A DNA stretch of 64,000 nucleotides from positions 2,976,001 to 3,040,000 of the forward strand of contig NZ_CP034689.1 in assembly GCF_003994415.1 (NCBI RefSeq), read 5' to 3'. Positions within the stretch are counted from its first letter, which is position 1. The number at the start of each line of letters is the position of its first letter. The notes beneath the pieces were generated by a model. The model did not search any database, was not told the origin of the DNA, and worked only from the letters and a program-made list of their open reading frames with translations. Origin of the DNA: Achromobacter spanius (GTDB lineage: Bacteria > Pseudomonadota > Gammaproteobacteria > Burkholderiales > Burkholderiaceae_B). Shown piece after piece: positions 27,098-36,669 of this stretch. The position numbers and the translations under genes are program-made.

Positions 27098-28048
27098 ATG
27101 ACCCAATACCTGCTCAAGCGCGGCGGCCAATCCCTGGTCCTGCTGCTGTTGGTTTCGCTGATTGGATTCGGCATCCTCTACCTGTCGCCGGGCGGTCCGC
27201 TGTCGCAGTTGGCGCAATCGTCGAACATGGCGCAAGAGGATATCGACCGCCTGACCCGCAGCATGGGGCTGGACCGTCCCTTCCTTATCCAGTACGGCGA
27301 CTGGCTGCTGCGCATGGTACGTGGCGATTGGGGGGCGTCTTACCGCGACGGCATCGGGGTGCTGGCCACCATTGGTTCGCACATCGGCGCGACCTTGTCG
27401 CTGATGGCGGTATCCACCGTGATCGCCGCGTTGTTGGGCGGCATAATCGGCATCTGGGGCGCGGTGCGGCGGCATTCCTTGATGGACGCGCTGTCGTCGG
27501 TAGGCGCGATGATTGCGCTGTCCATTCCGACGTTCTGGTTCGGCCTGATGGCGATCTACCTGTTCTCGATCAAGCTGGGTTGGCTGCCGGCCGGTAACCA
27601 GCAGACCTTCGGCGACGGTTCGTTCCTGGACCTGGCGCATCACATGATTGCGCCGGTGATGGTGCTGGCGCTGGTCGAGACGGCGGTGTGGGCGCGCTTC
27701 ATGCGTTCGTCCATGATCGAGACGCTGGAGCAGGATTACATTCGCACCGCCCGCGCCAAGGGGGCGGGCGGGCGCGCCATCATCCTGTCGCATGCCTTGC
27801 GCAATGCGCTGCTGCCCATGATCACCCTGGTCGGCCTGCAGTTCCCCACCTTGCTGGGCGGCGCGTTGATTACCGAGACGGTGTTCAGTTGGCCCGGCAT
27901 GGGCCGCTTGTTCTTCGATTCGCTGGAATACCGCGACTACCCCGTGGTCATGGGCATTCTGATGCTGTCCGCCATCATGGTGATGCTGGGCTCGTTGCTG
28001 GCCGATGTGCTGTACGCCATCGCCGATCCTCGTATTCGGATGGACTGA
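27098..28048 (+). CDS. ABC importer permease, DppB type
   Basis: A 316-residue inner-membrane permease with six spans. The N-terminal MTQYLLKRGGQSLVLLLLVSLIGFGILYLSPGGP and the cytoplasmic EAA loop YIRTARAKGAGGRAIILSHALRNALLPMITL are diagnostic of the DppB family. It pairs with the next gene to form the channel energised by the frameshifted fused ATPase on the other arm of the locus. Start ATG 27098 follows the binding-protein stop by 16 bp. Confidence 0.95.
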   Translation: MTQYLLKRGGQSLVLLLLVSLIGFGILYLSPGGPLSQLAQSSNMAQEDIDRLTRSMGLDRPFLIQYGDWLLRMVRGDWGASYRDGIGVLATIGSHIGATLSLMAVSTVIAALLGGIIGIWGAVRRHSLMDALSSVGAMIALSIPTFWFGLMAIYLFSIKLGWLPAGNQQTFGDGSFLDLAHHMIAPVMVLALVETAVWARFMRSSMIETLEQDYIRTARAKGAGGRAIILSHALRNALLPMITLVGLQFPTLLGGALITETVFSWPGMGRLFFDSLEYRDYPVVMGILMLSAIMVMLGSLLADVLYAIADPRIRMD

Positions 28049-28050
28049 GC

Positions 28051-28947
28051 ATGATGAAAGCCCCTGGAATCTCTGATCCGGTCACGGCCGGCGGCGCGTA
28101 CTGTCCGCCCGGCCCACTGCGCGCCGGCTGGCGTCGCTTGGCGCGCAACAAATTGGCGACCGCTGGCGTCGTCGCCATTGCCCTGATGGTGCTGCTGTGC
28201 TTCGCGGGGCCGTTGGTCTTGCGTCTGGACGCCAGCTATATCGACGTGCTTAACCGCTTTGCGCCGCCGCTAAGCGCCGGGCATCTGCTGGGTACGGACG
28301 AGCTGGGCCGCGACGTGCTGGCCCGCCTGATGGCTGGCGGGCGGATCTCGCTGACGATCGGCTTTGCGGCCATGCTGATATCGGTGGTGATCGGCACTAT
28401 CGTGGGCATGGTCGCCGGCTACCGGCGTGGCTTCGTGGGTGCCTTGCTGATGCGGTTTGTCGACGCCATGCTGGCGTTTCCGACAATTTTCCTGATCCTG
28501 GCCCTGGCCATGCTGGTCAAGCCGGGCATCGTTTCAACCACCATCCTGATCTCGGCAACCTGCTGGATGGAAGTGGCGCGCCTGGTCGAGGGGCAGTACC
28601 GCTCGCTGCGCAATGCGGAATACGTGGCGGCGGCGCGCACGGTCGGGGCATCGGGCTTGCGCATCATGGTTGTTGAACTGCTGCCCAACGCCATGGGCCC
28701 CATCATCATCGTCGCTACCCTGAACGTGGCGCGCGCCATCTTGCTGGAGTCCTATGTGAGCTACCTGGGCTACGGTATCCAGCCGCCCGTGGCCAGCCTG
28801 GGCAACATGCTGAACAACGCCCAGATCTACCTGACTTCGGCGCCCTGGCTGGCCATCGTGCCCGGCGTGGCGATCGCGCTGACCGTGACCAGCGTGAACT
28901 TCATCGGCGAAGGGCTGCGCAATATACTCGAGCCGCGCAGCCACTGA
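28051..28947 (+). CDS. ABC importer permease, DppC type
   Basis: A 298-residue permease with the DppC N-terminal domain (GWRRLARNKLATAGVVAIALMVLLCFAGP), LLGTDELGRDVLARLMAGGRISL and the EAA loop EYVAAARTVGASGLRIMVVELLPNAMGPIII. The start ATG 28051 comes two bases after the DppB stop, showing translational coupling. The long open frame upstream of it is antisense-free read-through of the dppB region and not used. No ATPase follows; the only local one is the fused gene at 18798-20611. Confidence 0.95.
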   Translation: MMKAPGISDPVTAGGAYCPPGPLRAGWRRLARNKLATAGVVAIALMVLLCFAGPLVLRLDASYIDVLNRFAPPLSAGHLLGTDELGRDVLARLMAGGRISLTIGFAAMLISVVIGTIVGMVAGYRRGFVGALLMRFVDAMLAFPTIFLILALAMLVKPGIVSTTILISATCWMEVARLVEGQYRSLRNAEYVAAARTVGASGLRIMVVELLPNAMGPIIIVATLNVARAILLESYVSYLGYGIQPPVASLGNMLNNAQIYLTSAPWLAIVPGVAIALTVTSVNFIGEGLRNILEPRSH

Positions 28948-29020
28948 AATCACCCGCGCGCGCGCCAGCCGGTCCCCCTTGATCCGAGCCTAGCCACCCT
29001 CACACGCCCTGGAGACCGGG

Positions 29021-29917
29021 ATGCTTCGACGTCTGCCCTCGCTGAACGCGCTACGTTGCTTTGAAGTCGTGGCGGCCCACACCAGCGTCAAGAAGGCCGC
29101 GCAGATTTTGAACGTGAGCGAAAGCGCGGTCAGCCGGCAGGTTCGCATCCTGGAAGAGCAGTTGGGGCAGACGCTGTTTCTGCGCACCCACAGCGGGTTG
29201 GAAATCACCGAGGCCGGGCGCAAGCTTGCCACGACGGTGAAGGAAGCGTTCGACCATATCGCCAACGCCATCGACCCCACGCATACCGATCAGGACATTG
29301 TGACGCTGCGCGTGATTCCCACCTTTGCGCTGCGTTGGCTGTTTCCCCGGCTGCGGCGTTTTCACGAGCAATACCCGATGATCAAGGTCGTGGTGCGCAC
29401 ACGGCTCAACGACATGACGGCCGATGAAACGGATTCCGACCTGGGTATCCGCTACGCGCTTGGCAACTTCTCGCACGAAGACGCCACCGAACTCTACGCC
29501 GAATGGATCGTGCCGGTGTGCGCGCCCGGCCACATCGATGCCGCCGACCCCGAGCGCGGCTTGCGCGAGTCCACGCTGCTGCACCCCTTGCCCGACCACC
29601 AGGACTGGATCACCTGGTCCGAGAAGACCGGTATCGAGCTGCTGACGCGCGGCGGCCTGGATTTCGACGCACTGGATATGGCGTTGAGCGCCGCCGAGGC
29701 CGGCCTGGGCGTGGCCATCGCGGACGTAGTGCTGGCGCACCAGGCCATTGAGGATGGTCGTGTCGTCGTGCCGCTGCGCCGTGCGGTGCCCACCGGTGTG
29801 TCGTACTACCTGGTGCGCCGGCCAACCTTGCGCCATCGCCGGCAAGTCAAGCTGGTGGAAGACTGGATCGTCAGCGAATTGGTGGAATCCAAAGCCATCA
29901 TTGCGTCCTACGCATAG
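29021..29917 (+). CDS. LysR-family regulator, GcvA-like
   Basis: A 298-residue LysR regulator. The helix-turn-helix covers about 5-65 (SLNALRCFEVVAAHTSVKKAAQILNVSESAVSRQVRILEEQLGQTLF), and the effector domain follows with the GcvA-type TLRVIPTFALRWLFPRLRRF segment. GcvA-like regulators usually control amino-acid uptake or catabolism. It lies 73 bp after the last permease in the same direction and is the only regulator in the 17.6-29.9 kb locus, so it probably controls the two divergent operons. Confidence 0.92.
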   Translation: MLRRLPSLNALRCFEVVAAHTSVKKAAQILNVSESAVSRQVRILEEQLGQTLFLRTHSGLEITEAGRKLATTVKEAFDHIANAIDPTHTDQDIVTLRVIPTFALRWLFPRLRRFHEQYPMIKVVVRTRLNDMTADETDSDLGIRYALGNFSHEDATELYAEWIVPVCAPGHIDAADPERGLRESTLLHPLPDHQDWITWSEKTGIELLTRGGLDFDALDMALSAAEAGLGVAIADVVLAHQAIEDGRVVVPLRRAVPTGVSYYLVRRPTLRHRRQVKLVEDWIVSELVESKAIIASYA

Positions 29918-30037
29918 CCCTTGGGGTGGGGGGCACGAGGTTGGGCATGCCGCTTGCTGAAGCTGCGCGTCATGCCGCCGGGTTCGTGCACGCAGGGCGC
30001 AACCGGCGAATTGACCCCCATGGACAAGGAGCCCCTG

Positions 30038-30652
30038 ATGAAACGCAAAACGGCAAACGCCAAACAAATCAATGAATTGCTTTACCAGGCGCTGGAGACT
30101 GAAATCGGCGGCCTGACGGTGTACGAGACCGCCGTGTCCTGTGCCCTCAACGAGGACCTGAAGAAGGAATGGAAGGAATACCTGGAAGAAACGCGCACGC
30201 ACCATCGTGTGCTTTTGACCGTATTTGAACAACTGGGACTTGACCCCGCCGAGCAGACGCCGGGGCGCGAGGTGGTGCGTCACCTTGGCGAGTCGCTGGT
30301 CAAGGCCATGAAAATGGCCATCAATGCGGGCGATGCCGATGCCGCGCAGTTGGTGGCGACGGAATGCGTGGTGCTGGCCGAGACCAAAGACCACGCCAAC
30401 TGGTCGCTGATCGGGCTGCTGGCCGAGCAGCATTCCGGCAAGGAAGCCGCGATTCTGAAACAGGCCCACGACGCGGTGGCGCAGGACGAAGACCACCACC
30501 TGTATCACACGCAAGGATGGTCGCGCGAGCTGTGGGTGGAGTCGCTGGGACTACCTGCCGTGTTGCCCCCGCCTGAAGAAGTCAAACAAGTGAAGACCGC
30601 CATCGGCGCCTCGCGCGCCGAGCAGGCGCGCGGCGAAATGCTGAAACACTAG
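30038..30652 (+). CDS. Ferritin-like diiron-fold protein
   Basis: A 204-residue mostly helical protein. The four-helix pattern carries acidic and histidine residues suited to a diiron site: QALETEIGGLTVYE, EYLEETRTHHRVLL, VATECVVLAETKDHANW and AQDEDHHLYHTQGW. These proteins are related to bacterioferritin and rubrerythrin, and are often encoded beside catalases, where they bind or oxidise iron during peroxide stress. AAGGAG six bases before ATG 30038 decides the start; the in-frame ATG at 30020 has no ribosome site. The catalase gene starts ten bases after its stop. Confidence 0.83.
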   Translation: MKRKTANAKQINELLYQALETEIGGLTVYETAVSCALNEDLKKEWKEYLEETRTHHRVLLTVFEQLGLDPAEQTPGREVVRHLGESLVKAMKMAINAGDADAAQLVATECVVLAETKDHANWSLIGLLAEQHSGKEAAILKQAHDAVAQDEDHHLYHTQGWSRELWVESLGLPAVLPPPEEVKQVKTAIGASRAEQARGEMLKH

Positions 30653-30662
30653 GAGAGACTCA

Positions 30663-33050
30663 ATGGCAAGCAAGAAACCCGCAGCCAAGGGCGCCGCTGG
30701 CGCATTGCCCACTGCATACATGAACACCGACAGCGGCCCGGCCGCCGGTCCCTCGGGCAAGCCGACCGAACCCGCGCTAAAGCGCGCGGCCGCCGTGGGC
30801 GCCACGGCTGCGTCCATGCCCCACAACGCCAACAAAGCCGCCGAATACGGGGAACAGGCCGCGCGCTGTCCTTACACCGGCGCGCAGACGACACCGCCCG
30901 ACCCCTCGGTGGGCGCCAGTTCCTTGTCGGAATCCGAGTCCACCGCCAAGACCGGCGACGCCGCCGCGCCTGGGGTCAACGAGGTGCACGGACGCCTGTC
31001 ACGGGTGCGCTCGGACGGCAGCGGTCAGCCGTTGACGACCAACCAGGGCGTGCCGGTTGCCGACAACCAGCATTCGCTCAAGGCGGGCGTGCGCGGGCCG
31101 GCGCTGCTGAAAGACTTCATCCTGCGTGAAAAAATTACGCACTTCGATCACGAACGCATTCCCGAGCGCATCGTGCACGCGCGCGGCTCGGCCGCCCACG
31201 GTTACTTCGAGTGCTACAAGCCCTTGACCGACCTGACCGCGGCGTCCCTGTTTGCCGAAGCCGGCAAGCGCACGCCGGTGTTCGTGCGCTTTTCCACCGT
31301 GGCGGGCGAGCGGGGCTCCAAGGACACCGCGCGCGACGTGCGCGGCTTCGCGGTCAAGTTCTATACCGACGAAGGCAACTGGGACCTGGTCGGCAACAAC
31401 ATGCCTGTCTTCTTCATCCAGGACGCGATGAAGTTCCCGGACCTGGTCCACGCGGTAAAACCCGAGCCGCATCACGGCATGCCGCAGGCGGCGTCCGCCC
31501 ACGACACGTTCTGGGACTTTGTTTCCTTGATGCCGGAGTCCACTCACATGCTGATGTGGGTGATGTCCGACCGGGGCATTCCGCGCAGCTATCGGATGAT
31601 GCAGGGTTTTGGCGTGCATACCTTTCGGTTCGTCAACGCCAGCGGGGAGTCACGCCTGGTGAAGTTCCACTGGAACCCGGTTCTGGGCACGCATTCCCAG
31701 GTGTGGGACGAAGCCGTCAAGGTATCGGGGGCCGACCCCGACTTCCACCGCCGCGATCTTTGGGAAGCCATTGACGCGGGCCACGGCCCGGAATGGGAAC
31801 TGGGTGTGCAGATCTTCACCGAGGAAGACGCCGAGCGCTACAGCTTCGACGTGCTGGACGCCACCAAGATCGTGCCCGAGGAATTGGTGCCCATCACGCC
31901 CATCGGCCGCATGGTGCTGGACCGCAATCCCGATAACTTCTTCGCGGAAACCGAGCAGGTGGCGTTCTGTACGGCGCACGTGGTGCCGGGCGTGGATTTT
32001 ACGAACGACCCGCTGTTGGCGGGCCGCATCCATTCGTATGTGGACACGCAGATCTCGCGCCTGGGCGGCCCCAATTTCCACGAAATTCCCATCAACGCGC
32101 CGGTGGCGCCGGTGCATAACAACCAGCGCGACGGCATGCATCGCCAAGCCATCCACCGTGGCCGCGTGGCCTACGAACCGAACTCGCTGGCGGGCGGGTG
32201 TCCGTTCCAGGCGGGCATGCAGGGCTTTGTGCCTTTCCCCGAGCCGATCGCGGGCGATGAATTGCGCGGGCACCCCGAGAAGTTCGCCGAGCACTACAAC
32301 CAGGCCACGCTGTTCTACAACAGCCAGACTGATTGGGAAAAGCAGCACATCATTCACGCCTTCTCGTTTGAACTGAGCAAGGTGACGGTGCCCGCCATCC
32401 GCCAGCGCATGGTGGCGTCGCTGCGCAATGTGTCCGATGAATTGGCGCAAGGTGTTGCCGACCTGTTGGGCATGGCCTTGCCCGAACCGATGCCGCGCGC
32501 GGCGGCGCAGCCGCCCAAGCCGGAAGTCGAGGTGTCGCCCGCGCTGTCGCTGACCGCAAGGCCGGGCGACGGCGGCGTGGCCACGCGCAAGGTTGCCATC
32601 CTGGTGGCGGAAGGCGTGGACGGCGCGGCGGTGACGGCGGTGGCTGACGCGCTGATCCAGGCGGGTGTGGTGGTGCGCCTGGTGGGCCAACGCATTGGCC
32701 CCGTGCAGGCCGAAGGCGGCGGCATGTTCGACGCCGATGCATCGCTGGACAATCATCCGTCCGGCCTGTTCGACGGCGCGGTGGTGCCTGGCGGCGAAGG
32801 CGCGGTGACGCGCTTGCAGGCGGATGGCCGCGCGCTGGAGTTCTTACGCGATGCGTTCCGGCACGGCAAGACCTTGCTGGGCTTGGGCCGGGGAGGGCAG
32901 TTGTTCGGGTCGGCGGGCATTGCGCCCGACGAGGCGGACAGTGGCCTGTTGATGGGCGGCGGCGCGCCGGCAAAAAGCGCGGCGGCGTTCATCCAGGCGC
33001 TGGCCATGCATCGGCACCCTGAGCGGGAAACGATGCCGCCGATGGTGTAG
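30663..33050 (+). CDS. katE: Large-subunit catalase, KatE/HPII type
   Basis: A 795-residue heme catalase breaking down hydrogen peroxide. A disordered Lys/Ala-rich N-terminal extension (1-90) precedes the catalase core with catalytic His in IPERIVHARGSAAHGYFE, distal Asn region GNNMPVFFIQDAMKFPD and proximal heme Tyr in GRIHSYVDTQISRLG. From about 640 a class I glutamine-amidotransferase-like flavodoxin domain (KVAILVAEGVDGAAVTAVADAL, VVPGGEGAV) completes the large clade 2 architecture; E. coli HPII has 753 residues. Cotranscribed with the ferritin-like gene; AGGAGA lies just before the ATG. A strong terminator follows. Confidence 0.96.
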   Translation: MASKKPAAKGAAGALPTAYMNTDSGPAAGPSGKPTEPALKRAAAVGATAASMPHNANKAAEYGEQAARCPYTGAQTTPPDPSVGASSLSESESTAKTGDAAAPGVNEVHGRLSRVRSDGSGQPLTTNQGVPVADNQHSLKAGVRGPALLKDFILREKITHFDHERIPERIVHARGSAAHGYFECYKPLTDLTAASLFAEAGKRTPVFVRFSTVAGERGSKDTARDVRGFAVKFYTDEGNWDLVGNNMPVFFIQDAMKFPDLVHAVKPEPHHGMPQAASAHDTFWDFVSLMPESTHMLMWVMSDRGIPRSYRMMQGFGVHTFRFVNASGESRLVKFHWNPVLGTHSQVWDEAVKVSGADPDFHRRDLWEAIDAGHGPEWELGVQIFTEEDAERYSFDVLDATKIVPEELVPITPIGRMVLDRNPDNFFAETEQVAFCTAHVVPGVDFTNDPLLAGRIHSYVDTQISRLGGPNFHEIPINAPVAPVHNNQRDGMHRQAIHRGRVAYEPNSLAGGCPFQAGMQGFVPFPEPIAGDELRGHPEKFAEHYNQATLFYNSQTDWEKQHIIHAFSFELSKVTVPAIRQRMVASLRNVSDELAQGVADLLGMALPEPMPRAAAQPPKPEVEVSPALSLTARPGDGGVATRKVAILVAEGVDGAAVTAVADALIQAGVVVRLVGQRIGPVQAEGGGMFDADASLDNHPSGLFDGAVVPGGEGAVTRLQADGRALEFLRDAFRHGKTLLGLGRGGQLFGSAGIAPDEADSGLLMGGGAPAKSAAAFIQALAMHRHPERETMPPMV

Positions 33051-33068
33051 GGCGGTCTGACGTAAGCG

Positions 33069-33114
33069 CGCTTGGCCCCGGACGTTTGAAACGTGCCGGG
33101 GCCAAGCGTTTTTT
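33069..33114 (+). terminator. Rho-independent terminator after katE
   Basis: A 13-bp GC-rich stem CGCTTGGCCCCGG pairs with CCGGGGCCAAGCG around an ACGTTTGAAACGT inner hairpin, followed by six T at 33109-33114. It ends katE transcription; the opposing Bug gene ends 31 bp further on. Confidence 0.93.
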
Positions 33115-33144
33115 CTGGCTTTTCTTGCTGGCTCTGGTCTGGAT

Positions 33145-34125
33145 TTATTCCAGCTTGATGTCGGCCCGCTTGGCCACGTCTCCAAACGTTTTCACCTCTT
33201 TCGCGATCCGCTCCTTGAGCTCCTGCCCCGGCAAGTACACCGGTTCCAGCGCCAGGTCCGACACCGCCTTGCGCACTTGCGGGTCTTGCATGATCTTTTC
33301 CACCGCGCGGTTCAGCGTATCGATAACCGGCGCGGGCGTGCGCGCGGGGGCGGCCAAGGCGTACCAGCCCACGAACGACACCTGGGGTATGCCGGCTTCG
33401 GCGAAGGTGGGTACGTCCGGCAGCTGCGGCATGCGGTGGTCGCCGGTAACGGCCAGCGCGCGCACTTTGCCCGCACGCACCTGCGGCGCGGCGGACGACA
33501 CGGTGTCCACGCCCAAGGACACTTCGCCGCCGATCATCGCGGTGATCAACTGCGCGCTGCCCTTGTATGGCACGGGCATCATCTTCGCGCCGGCGGCCTC
33601 GGCGAACATTTCTCCGGCCAGATGCGGTGCGGAACCCGGCCCAAAGGTGCCGTACATCAGCCCGCCCTTGCTGCTTTGCTGCTTGGCCAGCGTGGCGGCT
33701 TCCTGCACCGTGGTGGCGGCCAGGCCGTTCTGCGCCAGCAGCACCACCGGCGCGATGGCGACGATGCCAATGTGCTCAAAGCTACGCAGCGGGTCGTAGG
33801 GCAGTGAAGGCTTCAGCGCCGGCAGCACCGTGTACGTGGTGCTGCCCGACAGCAGCAAGGTGTAGCCGTCGGGTTGCGCGCGCGCCACTGCGTCGGCGCC
33901 GATCACCGTGGATGCGCCGGGGCGGTTCTCAACGATGACGGACTGGCCCAGGCTGCCCGACAGCTTGTTGGCCAAGAGTCGCGCCACGGCATCGGTGGCG
34001 CCGCCGGGCGTAAAGGGCACGACGATCTTGATCGTCTGCTCGGGATAGGCGGCGTGGGCCTCGCCCGCATAGGCGGCGACGGCAAGGTTGAACGCCATCA
34101 CGGCGGCACAAAATCTAGCGGTCAT
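33145..34125 (-). CDS. Bug/TctC-family periplasmic solute receptor
   Basis: A 326-residue Bug receptor with a signal peptide (cleavage near EAHA-AYPEQ). Family features are IKIVVPFTPGGATDAVARLLA (ligand carboxylate loop), VIVENRPGASTVIGADAVARAQPDGYTLL and PVPYKGSAQLITAMIGGEV. Bug proteins bind small carboxylates, amides or amino acids for TctAB transporters or for sensing. It follows an M20 peptidase gene by 41 bp on the same strand, so the ligand may be a product or substrate of that enzyme. No TctAB genes are adjacent. Confidence 0.93.
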   Translation of the reverse strand: MTARFCAAVMAFNLAVAAYAGEAHAAYPEQTIKIVVPFTPGGATDAVARLLANKLSGSLGQSVIVENRPGASTVIGADAVARAQPDGYTLLLSGSTTYTVLPALKPSLPYDPLRSFEHIGIVAIAPVVLLAQNGLAATTVQEAATLAKQQSSKGGLMYGTFGPGSAPHLAGEMFAEAAGAKMMPVPYKGSAQLITAMIGGEVSLGVDTVSSAAPQVRAGKVRALAVTGDHRMPQLPDVPTFAEAGIPQVSFVGWYALAAPARTPAPVIDTLNRAVEKIMQDPQVRKAVSDLALEPVYLPGQELKERIAKEVKTFGDVAKRADIKLE

Positions 34126-34166
34126 TGCAACGCTCTCGGTCAGTCAGGAAAAAATCGGAATCAGGT

Positions 34167-35579
34167 TCAGGCCGCTGTTGCACGCGGGGTCTGGCGCAGG
34201 CTTGCGCCTTGGTCGCCCAGATCCCAGTACAGGCCCGCCATGATGGCCAGCCCTTCGCGCGCCACGCTGCCCAGCAGATGTTCGTTGGGCGCGTGCTGCG
34301 CGCAGGCGGGGTAGGAATGCGGCACCCACAGCGTGGGCAGGCCCAGCAGGTCGGCAAAAATTTCATTCGGCAGCGAACCGCCCAGGTTCGGCAGCAGCGC
34401 GGGGCGCTTGCCAGTGGTGCGTTCCAGCGACGCGGCGGCCCAGCGCACCCAGGCGTTGTCGGGCGATAGACGGGTGGCGCCGCCCTGCATGCCGATGCGC
34501 ACTTGCACGTCTTCAAAGCCGCCTTGGCGCAGGTGTTCGCGCACATGGGTTTCTAGCGCGCGCCAGTCGGTGCCGACCACAAAACGCAGTTGGCACCACG
34601 CCACGGCTTCGGGCGGAATGGCGTTGACCGGTTTTGCCGGGTCGCCCGCGCCAAAGGTCAGCACGTCCAGGCTGTTCCAGCCGAACACCTTTTCCGGCGC
34701 GGACAGTCCGGGTTCGCCCCACCAGTGGTTGATCTCGGGGTCGTCTTCGCCGCCGCCCACCTCCAGGTCGGCCAGGGCCTCAGCCACGGCGGCGGGGATG
34801 GGGGGCGGGCGCAATCCCGGCACGGTGATGCGGCCTTGTGCGTCCACCATCGAGCCGATGGCGTGCATCAGCACGATGGCCGGGTTGGCCAGCAAACCGC
34901 CCCAGTTGCCCGAGTGATAGCCGCGTTCGCGGGCACGTAAGGACAATTCAAAGTTCACCGCGCCGCGTGACCCCATGAACAGGGTGGGGCGCGTCGCATG
35001 CAGGCGCGGCCCGTCGCTGGCAATGAAGACGTCGGCGGCCAGGGCATCGCGCTGCGCATCGCAGAACGCGGCCAACCCGGGCGACCCGGCTTCCTCGCCG
35101 GTCTCGATCAGCCAGGTGGCGTTGAAGCCCAGCTTGCCGCCGCGCGCGGCGATCACCTGCCGTAGCGCTTCCAGGTTGATGGAATGTTGGCCCTTGTTGT
35201 CGGCGGTGCCGCGTCCATACCAGCGGTCGCCGTCCACTTGCAGGCGCCACGGGTCGCGCCCGGCTTCCCATTTGGCGGCATTGCCGCGCACCACATCGCC
35301 ATGCCCGTACATCAGCACGGCCGGCAGCCCCGGCTGTTCCACGCGGCGCGCCACCAGGATGGGCAGGTCGACCCCGGCGGGGTTGGCATGCACCTCACAG
35401 GTGAAGCCCAACTCGGTCAGGGTCGGAATCAAGTCCTGGTTCAGGTAGGCGTGTTGGGTGGGCGCCTGGTCCGGCACCTCGCTTTCCGTGGCGTAGGCGA
35501 CGCGGCGCGCCAGCGTGGATTCAAGGGTGCCGTTGTCGAAGGCTTCAACGGCTTGCAGGACGGCTTGTTCACGGTTCAC
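34167..35579 (-). CDS. M20-family metallopeptidase/amidohydrolase
   Basis: A 470-residue dinuclear zinc hydrolase of the M20 (DapE/carnosinase/carboxypeptidase) family. Metal ligands are seen in LMYGHGDVV (His, Asp), GRGTADNKGQ (bridging Asp), IETGEEAGSPG (catalytic and ligand Glu), IASDGPR (Asp) and the C-terminal HSYPACAQHAPNEH (His). The lid domain interrupts it around residues 200-330. GTG 35579 is the probable start, matching the family N-terminus; the frame continues upstream without signals. With the Bug receptor it forms an operon divergent from a LysR gene, suggesting cleavage of an imported peptide-like compound. Confidence 0.9.
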   Translation of the reverse strand: MNREQAVLQAVEAFDNGTLESTLARRVAYATESEVPDQAPTQHAYLNQDLIPTLTELGFTCEVHANPAGVDLPILVARRVEQPGLPAVLMYGHGDVVRGNAAKWEAGRDPWRLQVDGDRWYGRGTADNKGQHSINLEALRQVIAARGGKLGFNATWLIETGEEAGSPGLAAFCDAQRDALAADVFIASDGPRLHATRPTLFMGSRGAVNFELSLRARERGYHSGNWGGLLANPAIVLMHAIGSMVDAQGRITVPGLRPPPIPAAVAEALADLEVGGGEDDPEINHWWGEPGLSAPEKVFGWNSLDVLTFGAGDPAKPVNAIPPEAVAWCQLRFVVGTDWRALETHVREHLRQGGFEDVQVRIGMQGGATRLSPDNAWVRWAAASLERTTGKRPALLPNLGGSLPNEIFADLLGLPTLWVPHSYPACAQHAPNEHLLGSVAREGLAIMAGLYWDLGDQGASLRQTPRATAA

Positions 35580-35730
35580 GGCGGCTCTCGAGACGCAAGG
35601 TTGCAAAAGAAGGCACAAAGTTATTACGCATCAGTACATGCCACAATTAGATAATTAGCACCTTTGCATTGCCTTTTAGGCATGGCATGAAAAACAGCTT
35701 GATTGGGGTCAATATGAGGGGGAAGGCAGC

Positions 35731-36642
35731 ATGATTTCGTTAGGCCTGCGATATTTTCTTGAGGTTGCCCGCAGCGGCTCGATTGCTGGCGCGGCGGCGG
35801 CGCAGCATGTGGCCGCCTCCGCCGTCAGCCGCCAGATCGCCAAACTGGAAGACGGACTGGGCATTGCGCTGTTCGAGCGCCAGGCGCGCGGCATGGAACT
35901 AAGCGAGGCCGGACGCCAGCTTGCCGCCTACGCCAATGCGGCGGCCTTGGAGGCCGAGCGCATCACCACCGAAATCCGCCAACGCAGCCACGTGGGCGAC
36001 GTCACCATACGGTTGGCGTGCACCGAAGGTTTCGCGCATCACTTCCTGCCGCTGTGCATGGCCGAGTTCAAGCGCATGCGGCCCGAGGCACGCTTTCATC
36101 TGCACGTGGAACGCCCGGAAGAGGTCAGCCGCCACATCCTGGAAGGCCTGTCGCAGATGGCCCTGCGCTACACCACGGCGCAGGACGACCGCCTGAAAAC
36201 AGAACTGCTGACCCGCGCACCCGTCTACGCCGTGATGTGCCGCAAGCACCCGCTGGCCAGCCGCCGCAGCGTCAGCATGCGCGAACTGGTGAACTTTCCG
36301 CTGTCGCTGGGCGACCAGGGCACCACGGTGCGGCAACTGTTCGACGCCGCCTGCGCCAACGCCGGGCTGCACATCGAACCCGCCTACGTGTCGAACCATT
36401 CCGCCGCCTTCCTGCCCATGCTGCCGGGAAGCCAGATCGTTGCCCTGTCCGGTTACCTGACGCTGATGGGGCAGTTGGGCGGCGAAGGCGGGCTTGCGGC
36501 GGTGCCGTTCAGCAATCCGGAAATGCGGCAACGAAGCATCCAGGTACTGACCTTGCAAGGCAGAACCCTGCCGCTGCTGGCGCGGGAGTTCCTGGCGTTC
36601 ATGGCTGATCGTTTGACGGCTGCACCGAGGTGGCCGGAGTAG
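35731..36642 (+). CDS. LysR-family regulator of the divergent M20/Bug operon
   Basis: A 303-residue LysR protein. The winged helix-turn-helix is at about 1-60 (LRYFLEVARSGSIAGAAAAQHVAASAVSRQIAKLEDGLGIALF), followed by a substrate-binding-like effector domain from about 90. It is divergent from the M20 peptidase gene across 151 bp, the usual arrangement for a LysR regulator and its target. The gap contains an AATTAG/ATAATTAG direct repeat near 35645-35660 but no certain LysR box. The gene is the last before a lower-GC segment. Confidence 0.92.
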   Translation: MISLGLRYFLEVARSGSIAGAAAAQHVAASAVSRQIAKLEDGLGIALFERQARGMELSEAGRQLAAYANAAALEAERITTEIRQRSHVGDVTIRLACTEGFAHHFLPLCMAEFKRMRPEARFHLHVERPEEVSRHILEGLSQMALRYTTAQDDRLKTELLTRAPVYAVMCRKHPLASRRSVSMRELVNFPLSLGDQGTTVRQLFDAACANAGLHIEPAYVSNHSAAFLPMLPGSQIVALSGYLTLMGQLGGEGGLAAVPFSNPEMRQRSIQVLTLQGRTLPLLAREFLAFMADRLTAAPRWPE

Positions 36643-36669
36643 TCCGGTTCAAACTGCAACGCATCTGGA

